DNA from: Bacillota bacterium | GTDB lineage: Bacteria > Bacillota > Clostridia > Clostridiales > Clostridiaceae | DNA length: 23,502 nt | Assembly: GCA_023399035.1 (NCBI GenBank) | Contig: JAEWQX010000095.1 | Span: forward strand, 1-23,502 | Direction: 5' to 3' | Shown here: piece after piece, positions 1-7,959 of the stretch | How the letters are laid out: every line of letters starts with the position of its first letter | How positions within the stretch are numbered: position 1 is the stretch's first letter | Position numbers and translations under genes: made by a program | Notes under the pieces: model-generated | The model's input: only the letters and a program-made list of their open reading frames with translations | What the model was told of the DNA's origin: nothing | Database searches by the model: none

Positions 1-93
1 AAATAGAAAGTTTTTATCGTTTTCTATAATATGGGACATACTAATTGTAGTTTAGACGATATGAAGCAGTGTTGTTGAAATATGGAGGAATTT

Positions 94-1515
94 ATGAAGA
101 AAAAGACTAAAATTATTTGCACAATTGGACCAAGTTCAAATTCACCGGAACAACTTAAAAAATTAATACGTAATGGGATGGATATTGCCAGAATCAACTT
201 TTCTCATGGTACACATGAATCTCATAAAGAAAAAATAGACTTAATTAAGCGTTTAAGAACTGAGATGAACTCTCCTACTGCAATTGTTCTTGATATCAAA
301 GGACCAAAAATTAGAACTCATAATTTTATAAATGATGGTGTAGAACTTAAAGAAGGTAATGATTTTACATTTATCTGTGGTGATGAAATATTAGGTGATG
401 AAACACAATGTTCTATTTCTTATAAAGAACTTTGTGAAGATATTAAAGTTGGTGGAAGCATATTAGTAGATGATGGTCTTTTAAAATTTAAAGTTACAGG
501 TGTTGAAGGTAATAAAATTCATACTAAAGTAACTGTAGGAGGATTAATTAAAAACCATAAAGGTGTTAATGTTCCTAATGTTATTATAAAACTTCCATCA
601 ATAACAGAAAAAGATATAGAAGATATAAAATTCGGATGTGAAATGGGTGTTGACTTTATTGCTGCTTCTTTCATAAGAAAAGCAAGCGATGTACTTGATG
701 TTAAAAAGGTTCTTGAAGAAAATAACGGAAAGCATATTAAAGTAATCGCGAAGATTGAAAACCAGGAAGGTGTGGACAACATTGACTCAATCATTGAAGT
801 AACTGATGGTGTAATGGTTGCTAGAGGTGAAATGGGTGTTGAAATCCCAATAGAAAGGGTTCCGATCAACCAAAAAATGATCATAAAGAAATGTAATGAA
901 GCTGGAAAAATAGTAATAACAGCTACTCAGATGCTTGACTCAATGATCAGAAATTCTCTTCCTACAAGAGCAGAAGCAAGTGATATCTGCAACGCTATCT
1001 TCGATGGTACTGATGCTATCATGCTTAGCGGTGAAAGTGCTTCAGGATTATTCCCTATTGAAGCTGCTAAAACTATGGCCAGAATTGCTCAGGAAGCTGA
1101 ACAATACTTAGACTACAATCAATTAACTGCAAGATTCAGAGAACCGTCGTTAACTGATTATGCTGCTGCAATAAGTTATTCTGCCTGCAGAACTGCAAAC
1201 TTGTTAGACGCAAAAGCTATTGTTGCTGCTACTAAGAGCGGTGCAACTGCAAAATTACTTTCAAGATACAAGTCTAAAGCTCCAGTTATAGCAATAACTC
1301 CTTACGACTATGTAAGAAGAGGCTTAAACCTTAACTTTGGATTAATTCCTATGCAGTGTGATATGTTTAACACTACAGATGAAATAATAAACGAAGCAAA
1401 AAATATAGTATTTAAGCTTGGAATCACAGAACCAGGTGATGACATAATTGTTGCAGCTGGAATGCCAACAACTCAAACTGGCGGAACTAACATGCTTAAG
1501 ATAGAAAAACTTTAA
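94..1515 (+). CDS. pyk: pyruvate kinase
   Basis: Converts phosphoenolpyruvate and ADP to pyruvate and ATP, the last step of glycolysis, in the cytoplasm. Visible family motifs in order: CTIGPSS at the N-terminus, NFSHG, DIKGPKIRT, the catalytic-lysine segment VIAKIENQEG, the metal-binding VARGEMGVEIP, the ATQMLDSM block and a C-terminal allosteric-type domain containing ATKSGATAKLLSRYK. At 473 residues it is the short bacterial form, without the extra C-terminal PEP-utiliser domain of Bacillus PykA. I chose the ATG at 94 because GGAGG at 84-88 lies 5 bases before it; the in-frame ATG at 82 overlaps that site and has none of its own. TATAAT at 25-30 could be a -10 element, but the -35 region lies at the window edge. 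In many clostridia pfkA lies just upstream; nothing of it is recognisable in bases 1-93. Confidence 0.97.
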   Translation: MKKKTKIICTIGPSSNSPEQLKKLIRNGMDIARINFSHGTHESHKEKIDLIKRLRTEMNSPTAIVLDIKGPKIRTHNFINDGVELKEGNDFTFICGDEILGDETQCSISYKELCEDIKVGGSILVDDGLLKFKVTGVEGNKIHTKVTVGGLIKNHKGVNVPNVIIKLPSITEKDIEDIKFGCEMGVDFIAASFIRKASDVLDVKKVLEENNGKHIKVIAKIENQEGVDNIDSIIEVTDGVMVARGEMGVEIPIERVPINQKMIIKKCNEAGKIVITATQMLDSMIRNSLPTRAEASDICNAIFDGTDAIMLSGESASGLFPIEAAKTMARIAQEAEQYLDYNQLTARFREPSLTDYAAAISYSACRTANLLDAKAIVAATKSGATAKLLSRYKSKAPVIAITPYDYVRRGLNLNFGLIPMQCDMFNTTDEIINEAKNIVFKLGITEPGDDIIVAAGMPTTQTGGTNMLKIEKL

Positions 1516-1522
1516 TAAACAT

Positions 1523-1552
1523 AAATGCGCTGCTAATTTGAGCAGCGCATTT
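1523..1552. terminator. shared hairpin between convergent pyk and rpsA
   Basis: A perfect 12-bp stem, AAATGCGCTGCT (1523-1534) with AGCAGCGCATTT (1541-1552), and a 6-base loop. It lies 8 bases past the pyk stop and between two convergent genes. U-runs are short on both sides, so it may act as a weak bidirectional terminator. Confidence 0.75.
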
Positions 1553-1609
1553 CAGCTACAAGCTGTGCCATATTATATATTATAATATTGCTTAAATCCT
1601 TATATAATC

Positions 1610-2761
1610 TTATTCAAATTTAAATCCTTTAAGTAAATCTGCTAAAGATGTTCCTTCTTCTTCATTATCTACATAATTAAGATACTCTTTATTGCTTTCA
1701 ACTGCATCCTTTATACTTAAAGACATCTTTTTATTTTCCTTGTCTATGCTTAGGACTTTCACTTTTACTTTTTTATTAACTTCTAATACATCCGATGGCT
1801 TTGCAATATTTTCATCAGTTATTTCAGTAATATGAACAAGACCTTCAACTCCATCAAATAATTCTACGAATGCACCAAAAGAAGTAAGTCTTACAACTTT
1901 TCCTTCAACAACATCTCCTTCTTTTATATCTGAACCATGTAAAGTCCAAGGCTCTTTTGCAATATCCTTTAATATTAATGAAAGTCTTTCTTTTTCTTTA
2001 TCAACACTTCCTATAAATACTTCGACTTTGTCGCCTTCTTTAACAACATCTTCTGGTTTGTTTACTCTTTCCCATGATAAGTCTGAAAGATGAATAAGCC
2101 CTTCAACTCCTCCGATATCAACAAATGCTCCAAATTTAACAAGCTTTTTAACAATTCCAGTTCTCTTTTCCCCTTCCTGTAAACTGTTCCAGATTGCCTT
2201 TTTGTTCTTGTTGTATTCTTCTTCTTCAATAAATCTTCTTGATGCTACAATCTTATTGCTATGTAAGTCTAATTCTGTTATCTTAACTTCTATTTCTTTT
2301 CCGACTAAAGTACTTAGATCAATTCTTTCCCTGCTTGCAAGAGAACCTGGAATAAATACTCTTAAATTGCCATAGTATGCAGATAATCCACCTTTAATTT
2401 CTTCCTTAACCTTTACAGTTACAGTCTTTCCATCCTTGTAAGCTTCTTCTATATTTTCTTTTTCCTTAATCTGTTTTGCTCTCTTTAATGATAGTTCAAC
2501 ATATCCATCCCCATCATTAGGTGATATAACATATACTTCAATTTCATCGCCAACAGCTAAAACTTCTCTTGGATCTTTTTCGTCATTAGATACTTCTTCT
2601 TTTGTTATCAATCCATCAAAAGCATAATTTATGTTAACAGAAACTTCTTTATCGTTAACATCTATAACTGTTCCTTTTAAGATATCTCCTCTGTTTAATC
2701 TCTTAACATCATAATCCTTTAATAATTCGTCCATGCTGTTTAACATTTCTTCATTAGCCAT
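1610..2761 (-). CDS. rpsA: 30S ribosomal protein S1-type, four S1 RNA-binding domains
   Basis: An RNA-binding protein of the ribosomal S1 family, which helps the 30S subunit engage structured or weak-SD mRNAs. Four S1 (OB-fold) repeats are visible at roughly residues 22-94, 108-176, 195-265 and 280-350. The last two are most typical (GAFVDIGGVEGLIHLSDLSW and GAFVELFDGVEGLVHITEI). At 383 residues it is shorter than the six-domain E. coli S1 and matches the usual Firmicute size. It stands alone, without the IspH (LytB) fusion seen in some clostridia. The ATG at 2761 is supported by AGGGAG at 2772-2777. Its leader carries three tandem 14-base repeats and a putative promoter with a palindrome between -35 and -10. 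Whether it is stably ribosome-bound, as in E. coli, cannot be told. Confidence 0.93.
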   Translation of the reverse strand: MANEEMLNSMDELLKDYDVKRLNRGDILKGTVIDVNDKEVSVNINYAFDGLITKEEVSNDEKDPREVLAVGDEIEVYVISPNDGDGYVELSLKRAKQIKEKENIEEAYKDGKTVTVKVKEEIKGGLSAYYGNLRVFIPGSLASRERIDLSTLVGKEIEVKITELDLHSNKIVASRRFIEEEEYNKNKKAIWNSLQEGEKRTGIVKKLVKFGAFVDIGGVEGLIHLSDLSWERVNKPEDVVKEGDKVEVFIGSVDKEKERLSLILKDIAKEPWTLHGSDIKEGDVVEGKVVRLTSFGAFVELFDGVEGLVHITEITDENIAKPSDVLEVNKKVKVKVLSIDKENKKMSLSIKDAVESNKEYLNYVDNEEEGTSLADLLKGFKFE

Positions 2762-2786
2762 ATCAATCTCACTCCCTAAATATAAT

Positions 2787-2828
2787 ACTCTTAAATTAAT
2801 ATTCTTAAATTAATATTCTTAAACTAAT
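2787..2828 (-). repeat. three tandem 14-bp repeats in the rpsA leader
   Basis: Plus-strand copies ACTCTTAAATTAAT (2787-2800), ATTCTTAAATTAAT (2801-2814) and ATTCTTAAACTAAT (2815-2828) differ by one base from one another. They lie between the putative promoter and the ribosome binding site of rpsA, so they would be transcribed. The role is unknown; slippage is the simplest origin. Confidence 0.85.
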
Positions 2829-2861
2829 AGTGTTAATTACAATATTAATCTACTAAAGCAT

Positions 2862-2889
2862 TTTATACAAGTAAACTGTTTACATTTAA
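2862..2889 (-). promoter_or_regulatory. putative rpsA promoter with a 13-bp palindrome in its spacer
   Basis: On the minus strand a -10 TATAAA (plus 2862-2867) lies 16 bases from a weak -35 TTAAAT (plus 2884-2889). The spacer contains GTAAACTGTTTAC (2871-2883), a perfect inverted repeat around a central base. Its position suggests an operator, but I do not recognise the regulator. The -35 match is poor. Confidence 0.45.
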
Positions 2890-3069
2890 CTCTTTATTAT
2901 TTTAAAATTTCGTTAAATATAGCAGAAATACTTATTATTTTATTTAAATATCTTTTATTCAAAATAAATCTGCAAAAACTAGACCTATAATAGTCTTCCT
3001 TTTTATATGATAGTTTTTTATTTCCCTAAATTTTCTTGTATAATATATACTATATATTTAATAGAGGCG

Positions 3070-3579
3070 GTGTTTAAAATACATAAAAAATTAAATAAGA
3101 TTTATTTTACCCTTACATTAATTTTTATTTTCTCAATTGGTCTTATTTCTCTTGATGCATTACATAATGATAATTCAATATACAATTCCAATATAATAAC
3201 AGCTTATGCAAAAAGCAGAAGTAAATCATCGAGAAGATCATCAAGTACTTCAAAAAAATCAAATAGCTCTACTAAAACTAATCCCCCTAAGAAAAGCTCA
3301 TCTAATAGTAGCAATGGTACTTCAAATACTGCAGGAAGCAATAATACAAGTACTAACAGCAATAATTATAATAACACTACTAATAATACCTACAACTACA
3401 ATAGAAACCATGGCAGTTTTTTTACAAGAGGATTTTACTTTGGCAGAAGTAATAGATTTTTTTACAGGCCATTTTATTTTGGTACCATGTTTAGCGGCAT
3501 AATTAATGCTATAAGTTTTATCATATTCTTTATCGTAATTATCTTTATAATCCGTATTTTTATTAGGCGCAGATATTAA
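3070..3579 (+). CDS. Ser/Asn-rich membrane or secreted protein of unknown function
   Basis: I do not recognise a family. An N-terminal signal-like helix (IYFTLTLIFIFSIGLISL) is followed by a Ser/Lys/Arg-rich stretch, then an Asn/Thr-rich low-complexity stretch, an aromatic basic patch (RGFYFGRSNRFFYRPFYFG) and a C-terminal hydrophobic helix ending in RIFIRRRY. This predicts a low-complexity loop outside the cell held by two membrane segments, or by one if the signal is cleaved. The start is uncertain. The only nearby ribosome binding site, AGAGGCGGTG (3063-3072), lies downstream of the in-frame ATG at 3007, which has none and also precedes the -10-like TATAAT at 3039. GTG at 3070 is the only standard codon close to it but overlaps the site. 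ATA at 3079 has ideal spacing and would give a clean signal peptide. The stop lies in the terminator stem. Confidence 0.6.
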   Translation: MFKIHKKLNKIYFTLTLIFIFSIGLISLDALHNDNSIYNSNIITAYAKSRSKSSRRSSSTSKKSNSSTKTNPPKKSSSNSSNGTSNTAGSNNTSTNSNNYNNTTNNTYNYNRNHGSFFTRGFYFGRSNRFFYRPFYFGTMFSGIINAISFIIFFIVIIFIIRIFIRRRY

Positions 3580-3623
3580 TAAGAACTCCATCTTAATGTT
3601 TAAATTAAGATGGAGTTCTTATT
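3578..3623. terminator. 19-bp perfect hairpin shared by convergent genes
   Basis: AATAAGAACTCCATCTTAA (3578-3596) pairs perfectly with 3605-3623 across an 8-base loop. It overlaps the stop codon of the upstream plus-strand gene and sits 28 bases from the end of the minus-strand CBS gene, so it probably serves both. Confidence 0.8.
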
Positions 3624-3650
3624 ATTTATATTCAAATAGCATGTTTATAT

Positions 3651-4100
3651 TTAACCTTCATCATATAAAACAAACTGCTGTCTTTCATATTCTTTTCTTC
3701 TTTCCATTTCATTATAGCAATAATTAATTATATCACTTCTTTTTATTATTCCTATAAATATTCCGTTATCATCTGTAACTGGCACAAAATTCTGATTAAT
3801 TGCAAGAGATATAAGCCCTTCAATATTTGATGTTATCGATACAGATTTATGAGTTACTCTTCTTGGAATATTTTTAACTTTAACACTTTCAGTATTTTTA
3901 AAATTTAAATCAGGAGTATTTTTAAGCTTCCATAGCAAGTCTCCTTCTGTAAGTGTTCCGACATACTTTCCTTCTTTATTTATAAGCGGAATAGCTGTGT
4001 AACCATGATGTTCCATTTTCTCCATTACCTGTCTCATTGTTGCATCTTCATTTTCGCATACTACTTCATTTTTCGGAGTAAGAAAAAAGGCTATATTCAT
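3651..4100 (-). CDS. two-CBS-domain protein (DarB/CbpB-like size)
   Basis: A stand-alone pair of CBS domains, which usually bind adenine nucleotides and act as regulatory modules. The first repeat runs about residues 7-62 (MEKMEHHGYTAIPLINKEG, then GTLTEGDLLW), the second about 75-132 (NQNFVPVTDDNGIFIGIIKRSDII). Its length of 149 residues and lack of any catalytic domain resemble Bacillus DarB (CbpB/YkuL), a c-di-AMP-binding CBS protein; that similarity is inferred from architecture only. ATG at 4100 is preceded by AAGGAAAGGA at good spacing. A sigma-A-like promoter lies about 40 bases upstream, so it seems to be a single-gene unit. Confidence 0.88.
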   Translation of the reverse strand: MNIAFFLTPKNEVVCENEDATMRQVMEKMEHHGYTAIPLINKEGKYVGTLTEGDLLWKLKNTPDLNFKNTESVKVKNIPRRVTHKSVSITSNIEGLISLAINQNFVPVTDDNGIFIGIIKRSDIINYCYNEMERRKEYERQQFVLYDEG

Positions 4101-4137
4101 AAATAAAATCCTTTCCTTAAATGTATTCGTTTTATAA

Positions 4138-4166
4138 GCTATACATTTATTTTACCATATTTTCAA
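4138..4166 (-). promoter_or_regulatory. putative promoter of the CBS-domain gene
   Basis: On the minus strand TTGAAA (plus 4161-4166) and TATAGC (plus 4138-4143) are separated by 17 bases. The -35 is good and the -10 only fair. Confidence 0.45.
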
Positions 4167-4244
4167 TATAACTTCCTTATTGAATTTATTACTTATTCGT
4201 AAATTTTTCTTAATTATATATTAAATTTTCATAAAACATCAAAA

Positions 4245-5159
4245 TTAGCTTTTTCTTTCTTTTATATTATAAAATTTATACATATAATCCAAATATACAT
4301 CTTCTTTTAACACAGAACTTATTTCTTTATATCCTATTTCTCCTTGAAGAGTTTTCTTTACTATTATCTCAAATAAAATATTGCTCTTGCACTTAGAGCA
4401 CTTTCCTACAGCTGCAAACCTCCAGTTTAAAAGTTCTATCGCCGTCTGCATTTCCGCTGCTTTACAGCACTTTGGACATTTAAACTGCAGCTTATCTTCA
4501 TCAACTTTAAATTCCTCAAGATTTGATACATTTATTGCCGGCATATTATATATATCACGTACTATATGATTTTTTATTATTCTTGAATTATAGATGCGTT
4601 TAAAGACTTCAACAGTATAAAAAGCATCATTTAATGCATCATGAAGCTTATTTTCATCTACTCTTATTTTTAATTCATCAAGTGCTGATTTGAGTCCCAG
4701 AGCTTTTTTATGTGCTAATATCTTACTTGCATATTCCTGTATATCAAGATAACTGTCAAGCCAGTTTAAATCCTTGTATCCATGGTAATTTGCATTAATT
4801 ATTATTTCAGCAACATCATCCTTTGCCCATGAGCATAAAACATCGCCTTCCTCAAACATTCCTTTAAGTTTATTTACAGCTTCCTCAAAGGAAATCCCGT
4901 TTTTATCCAGAATATTGCTGTCTATCTTTGTTATTTCAGTTACTTTAGGATTAATTACTGGAAAAATAGTAGGCTTTATATATTCTCTCATTTCACAGAC
5001 AGGCTTCATATATTTATCAACCTTAATAGCCCCTATTTCAATTATTTCATTTTCCAGATTAATATCTTTTAAATCGTTATTTTCTTCAAAAAATTTTTCA
5101 TAATACTTTGTTATATTTTTCAAGTTGTTAAATTCTAAATCTACTATAATGTACCCCAT
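4245..5159 (-). CDS. DEDDh 3'-5' exonuclease-domain protein with C-terminal zinc ribbon
   Basis: Predicted 3'-5' exonuclease of the DnaQ/KapD (DEDDh) superfamily, which removes nucleotides from DNA or RNA ends using two metal ions. All catalytic positions are visible: D7 and E9 in IIVDLEF, D114 or D115 in SWAKDD, and H173 with D178 in KLHDALNDA. After the roughly 195-residue nuclease domain come four paired cysteines (CPKC at 228-231, CSKC at 254-257) that look like a zinc ribbon, probably for nucleic acid binding. ATG at 5159 has AGAGGGGA upstream. The gene starts 12 bases after the MutS-like gene stops, on the same strand, so the two are almost certainly co-transcribed. The substrate is unknown; KapD itself is linked to sporulation control in Bacillus, but orthology is not established here. 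Confidence 0.85.
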   Translation of the reverse strand: MGYIIVDLEFNNLKNITKYYEKFFEENNDLKDINLENEIIEIGAIKVDKYMKPVCEMREYIKPTIFPVINPKVTEITKIDSNILDKNGISFEEAVNKLKGMFEEGDVLCSWAKDDVAEIIINANYHGYKDLNWLDSYLDIQEYASKILAHKKALGLKSALDELKIRVDENKLHDALNDAFYTVEVFKRIYNSRIIKNHIVRDIYNMPAINVSNLEEFKVDEDKLQFKCPKCCKAAEMQTAIELLNWRFAAVGKCSKCKSNILFEIIVKKTLQGEIGYKEISSVLKEDVYLDYMYKFYNIKERKS

Positions 5160-5171
5160 GAATATTCCCCT

Positions 5172-6992
5172 CTAATTAATATCTATTCCTGCAAGTTTCA
5201 TAAGATGAATTGCATTTCTAGTCCTGCTTCTGCCTCTTCTTAATATATAGTCAAATTTTATTTTATTATCTTCATAAAATTCTCTGAAGTTATAATTTAC
5301 AATCTGTCCACTGCTGTTTTCTAAATCGCATAATTCAAAATCATGAGTAGAAACTAATCCCATTCCCCCATATTCCATTAACTGTTTTATAAGAATTGAT
5401 GCCCCTGTGTGTCTGTCTTCTGAATTTGTTCCTTTAAATATTTCATCTAACAAGAAGAATATTCTTTCACCTCTTTTAGCTGCTTCAATAAGCTGCTTTA
5501 TCCTTAATATTTCTGCATAAAATGAAGATATACTCTCTTCAAGATTATCTTTAGTCCTCATGCATGTATATAAATTCATTATTCCACATGAGAATTTATC
5601 TGCGCATACAGGAGCACCAGAATAAGCAAGAATCATATTTACTCCAATTGTCCTTAGAAAAGTGCTCTTTCCTGACATGTTTGATCCTGTAATAAGTGCT
5701 GTCTTATTATTTCCTTTAAGGGCAAAGCTATTTTTAATACATCTACTGCTTAATAAAGGATGTCCTATGTTAATTCCATATATTGATTCTTCTCGTCTTA
5801 TTTCTGGATAGCACCAGTCTTTATGTTCAAAATCAAGATTTGCAAAACTGCACATCTCATCTATTTTATTCATAACATCAACCCACTGTTTTAAATATAT
5901 TCCATTTTCATTACGCCACTTTTCCATGCTTCTAATTAAAAATATATCCGAGAAAAATGTTATATTTATTATAAAATAATACGCATTATATTTACTATCT
6001 CCTATCCAGCTGAATATAGATTCAAGCTTTTTCATTGAACTCTTACAATCTACGTTTCCTTTTCCATTACTGCCTTTTATTCTATCTGAGATAAGTCCTT
6101 TTTGTAATCCTTTTAAATGGGGAGATTCAAATTTTTCATCCTGTATCAAGCATAATATTCTACTGTATGCACTCATACTGCTTTTTATAGATTCAAATAA
6201 TTTCATATCTTCCATTAAATTTTTAGACATAATTTTTACTGCTGCATAATTAATCATTAGATCTAGTAATATAAACGATTCTGGAACTATACCTTTTAAA
6301 GCTGCAATTACAGAACATAATGTAATAATAATGAATATGACTGCTGTTATACTGCATATATTATTGGGACTGCTTCCTCTACTGCACCATTCAACAAAAT
6401 CATCTATACTGCCATATGATGTCTCCTTTAACTTTCCTTCAACCATCAGTTTCTGTCTCCAGTCAATCTTATGAGAAAGTTCATTTATGGCTTTCTGTCT
6501 CTCTAATATTTCATTTTCATTAAATAAGGTTTTCCTTTTTAAAATATCCGACAATTCTTTCCTTCCACCTTCTGTGGAACATGAATTTATAATCTTAAAT
6601 AATGAATTATCTCCAAATACATCAAGATCATCAATAAAAGGATGATTAACATCTGAATACTCGTTTCCACCATCCTCAATATTACTTAACTCTCCATTGA
6701 CTCTGCTCAATCCATCTTCATTTATCTTTATTAATAAATCAGTTCTTATTTTCTGATTAAACAATATATCATGAAAATATATAAAAACTAAAAATAATGC
6801 TATAAATGATATAGTAACAGCCAGTGCTAAGTTTATCTTATTATTTCTATATAACATATAGTCGATTATAATACATAAAACTACTGCAGCTAGCCTGAGA
6901 ATACTTATTAAGTTTATTTTTATTTTTAAGTCATCTCTTCTTTTCTTATTTATTTCTATATTATTTATATATATTTCTCCTGCTGACTTCAT
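5172..6992 (-). CDS. membrane-embedded MutS-family ATPase without mismatch-recognition domain
   Basis: The C-terminal half is a clear MutS ATPase domain: Walker A GSNMSGKST (about residues 436-444), the ESISSFYAEILRI segment, Walker B FFLLDEIFKGTNSEDR (about 512-527) and STHDFEL (548-554). The N-terminal half is not a MutS mismatch-recognition domain. It has two hydrophobic helices at about 27-45 and 54-74 and two more at about 213-232 and 237-254, so the ATPase is probably on the cytoplasmic face of the membrane. There is no Smr domain, so it is not MutS2. Databases call such proteins MutS-family DNA mismatch repair proteins, but a repair role is unproven. I chose ATG at 6992 because GGAGG lies 4 bases upstream; a TTG at 7016 in the same frame has no site. 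It forms an operon with the exonuclease gene. Confidence 0.85.
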   Translation of the reverse strand: MKSAGEIYINNIEINKKRRDDLKIKINLISILRLAAVVLCIIIDYMLYRNNKINLALAVTISFIALFLVFIYFHDILFNQKIRTDLLIKINEDGLSRVNGELSNIEDGGNEYSDVNHPFIDDLDVFGDNSLFKIINSCSTEGGRKELSDILKRKTLFNENEILERQKAINELSHKIDWRQKLMVEGKLKETSYGSIDDFVEWCSRGSSPNNICSITAVIFIIITLCSVIAALKGIVPESFILLDLMINYAAVKIMSKNLMEDMKLFESIKSSMSAYSRILCLIQDEKFESPHLKGLQKGLISDRIKGSNGKGNVDCKSSMKKLESIFSWIGDSKYNAYYFIINITFFSDIFLIRSMEKWRNENGIYLKQWVDVMNKIDEMCSFANLDFEHKDWCYPEIRREESIYGINIGHPLLSSRCIKNSFALKGNNKTALITGSNMSGKSTFLRTIGVNMILAYSGAPVCADKFSCGIMNLYTCMRTKDNLEESISSFYAEILRIKQLIEAAKRGERIFFLLDEIFKGTNSEDRHTGASILIKQLMEYGGMGLVSTHDFELCDLENSSGQIVNYNFREFYEDNKIKFDYILRRGRSRTRNAIHLMKLAGIDIN

Positions 6993-7035
6993 AACTCCTC
7001 CTTCTTCAATATTCAATTTTTTCCTTTATAATCTT

Positions 7036-7063
7036 ATTGTACGTTATTAATTTTTAGTGTCAA
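7036..7063 (-). promoter_or_regulatory. promoter of the mutS-like/exonuclease operon
   Basis: Minus-strand TTGACA (plus 7058-7063), 16-base spacer, TACAAT (plus 7036-7041). It lies just past the terminator of the preceding gene. Confidence 0.65.
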
Positions 7064-7074
7064 CATCAAAATAT

Positions 7075-7120
7075 AAAAGCCATCTTAGAAGCAATCTATT
7101 ACAACTGCTTCCAGACGGCT
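7075..7120 (-). terminator. terminator of the Bax-inhibitor-like gene
   Basis: On the minus strand AGCCGTCTGGAAGCA pairs with TGCTTCTAAGATGGCT (8 bp plus 7 bp with one bulged A and a G-U pair), followed by a U-run (plus AAAA at 7075-7078). It lies 9 bases past the stop. Confidence 0.85.
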
Positions 7121-7128
7121 CCCTTATA

Positions 7129-7785
7129 TTATCTGTCATCACTTTGAATTATTGAAACAAATCTTAATAAATCAAGTAATAAATTCAAGAAACTAATAAA
7201 TATAGAATAAGCAAAAACTGCTATTTCCTGCTCACTCAGTACTCCATACTCACATCTTCTCTGTATTGACTTCATTATAACAACAGCATATACACTATAA
7301 ATCACTATTCCTATTGCTGAAATAACCAAAGTATATGTGCTGAATCTGAATAAGAAAATATTTAAAATTTCTAAGATGAATAATGCCCATATTCCGCCCC
7401 AGACAAAGGGTGATAATCTAAAGATATTTTCATCACTTGATCTTGCTGCTAAAATATATGCTATACCAAAAATTAATACAACACCTAAAACTACTGATAT
7501 GAATAACCCGCTTCCAAGTCTGTAAAAATAATATACATAAGCAGATCCTGATAATATTCCAAGAACTAAAGCATATATATACATGCTACTTCTGCTTCTA
7601 ATAAAACCGCCTCTTCTAGAAAATATAGAAAATAAAACAACAATAAAAAATGCTATATTTAATATACTCTTAATAGAATTTGGTATTAAAAATATTCCTG
7701 CAAATGAACCTAAAGCCATAAATACTAATCCCAGGAAAAATGTTTTTAATATCTGAAGATAATTTTGTTTTACAATACTGTTCAA
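7129..7785 (-). CDS. Bax inhibitor-1 / YccA family membrane protein
   Basis: A polytopic membrane protein with about seven hydrophobic segments and little else. The C-terminal part (IYSVYAVVIMKSIQRR, then AVFAYSIFISFLNLLLDLLRFV) fits the Bax inhibitor-1/UPF0005 pattern, in which the last helices carry an acidic residue and end in a conserved LLRF-type motif. Bacterial members have been described as pH-sensitive calcium leak channels or partners of FtsH; which applies here is unknown. The start is most likely the TTG at 7785: GGGAGGTG (plus 7792-7799) is an almost perfect ribosome binding site 6 bases upstream. The GTG at 7794 lies inside that site. Monocistronic, with its own terminator. Confidence 0.83.
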   Translation of the reverse strand: MNSIVKQNYLQILKTFFLGLVFMALGSFAGIFLIPNSIKSILNIAFFIVVLFSIFSRRGGFIRSRSSMYIYALVLGILSGSAYVYYFYRLGSGLFISVVLGVVLIFGIAYILAARSSDENIFRLSPFVWGGIWALFILEILNIFLFRFSTYTLVISAIGIVIYSVYAVVIMKSIQRRCEYGVLSEQEIAVFAYSIFISFLNLLLDLLRFVSIIQSDDR

Positions 7786-7913
7786 GTAAAACACCTCCCA
7801 ATCTTAATAATTAACTAAATTAAAATATATATACATGATATATTAAAGCATATTTTTTTAATAACTCTAATTATAACCATGAGTCTATTTTTTATAGATT
7901 TTCTCCTATATAT

Positions 7914-7941
7914 TTGAAATTAAATCATATAATGGTATAAT
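7914..7941 (+). promoter_or_regulatory. promoter of the PAS-domain gene
   Basis: TTGAAA (7914-7919), a 16-base spacer ending in TGG, and a perfect TATAAT (7936-7941), giving an extended -10. The predicted transcript starts near 7948, only about 12 bases before the ATG at 7960. Confidence 0.75.
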
Positions 7942-7959
7942 TTAAACATAAATTTTATT

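Larger units (their letters stand above)
2762..3069. other. gene-free stretch between divergent rpsA and the Ser/Asn-rich protein gene
   Basis: Contains the rpsA leader repeats and promoter. On the plus strand there is a TATAAT at 3039-3044, followed by the strong ribosome binding site at 3063-3072. I see no RNA gene or coding potential in 2890-3030. Confidence 0.6.

Noticed and set aside
3..27. ATAGAAA/TTTCTAT hairpin at the left edge as a terminator or riboswitch before pyk
   Set aside because: Only 7 bp, AT-rich, no U-run, and cut by the window edge.
3322..3591. An 89-codon antisense frame across the Ser/Asn-rich gene
   Set aside because: It arises from the repetitive Asn/Ser codons on the other strand and has no initiation signal; the plus-strand gene has a signal helix and a strong ribosome binding site.
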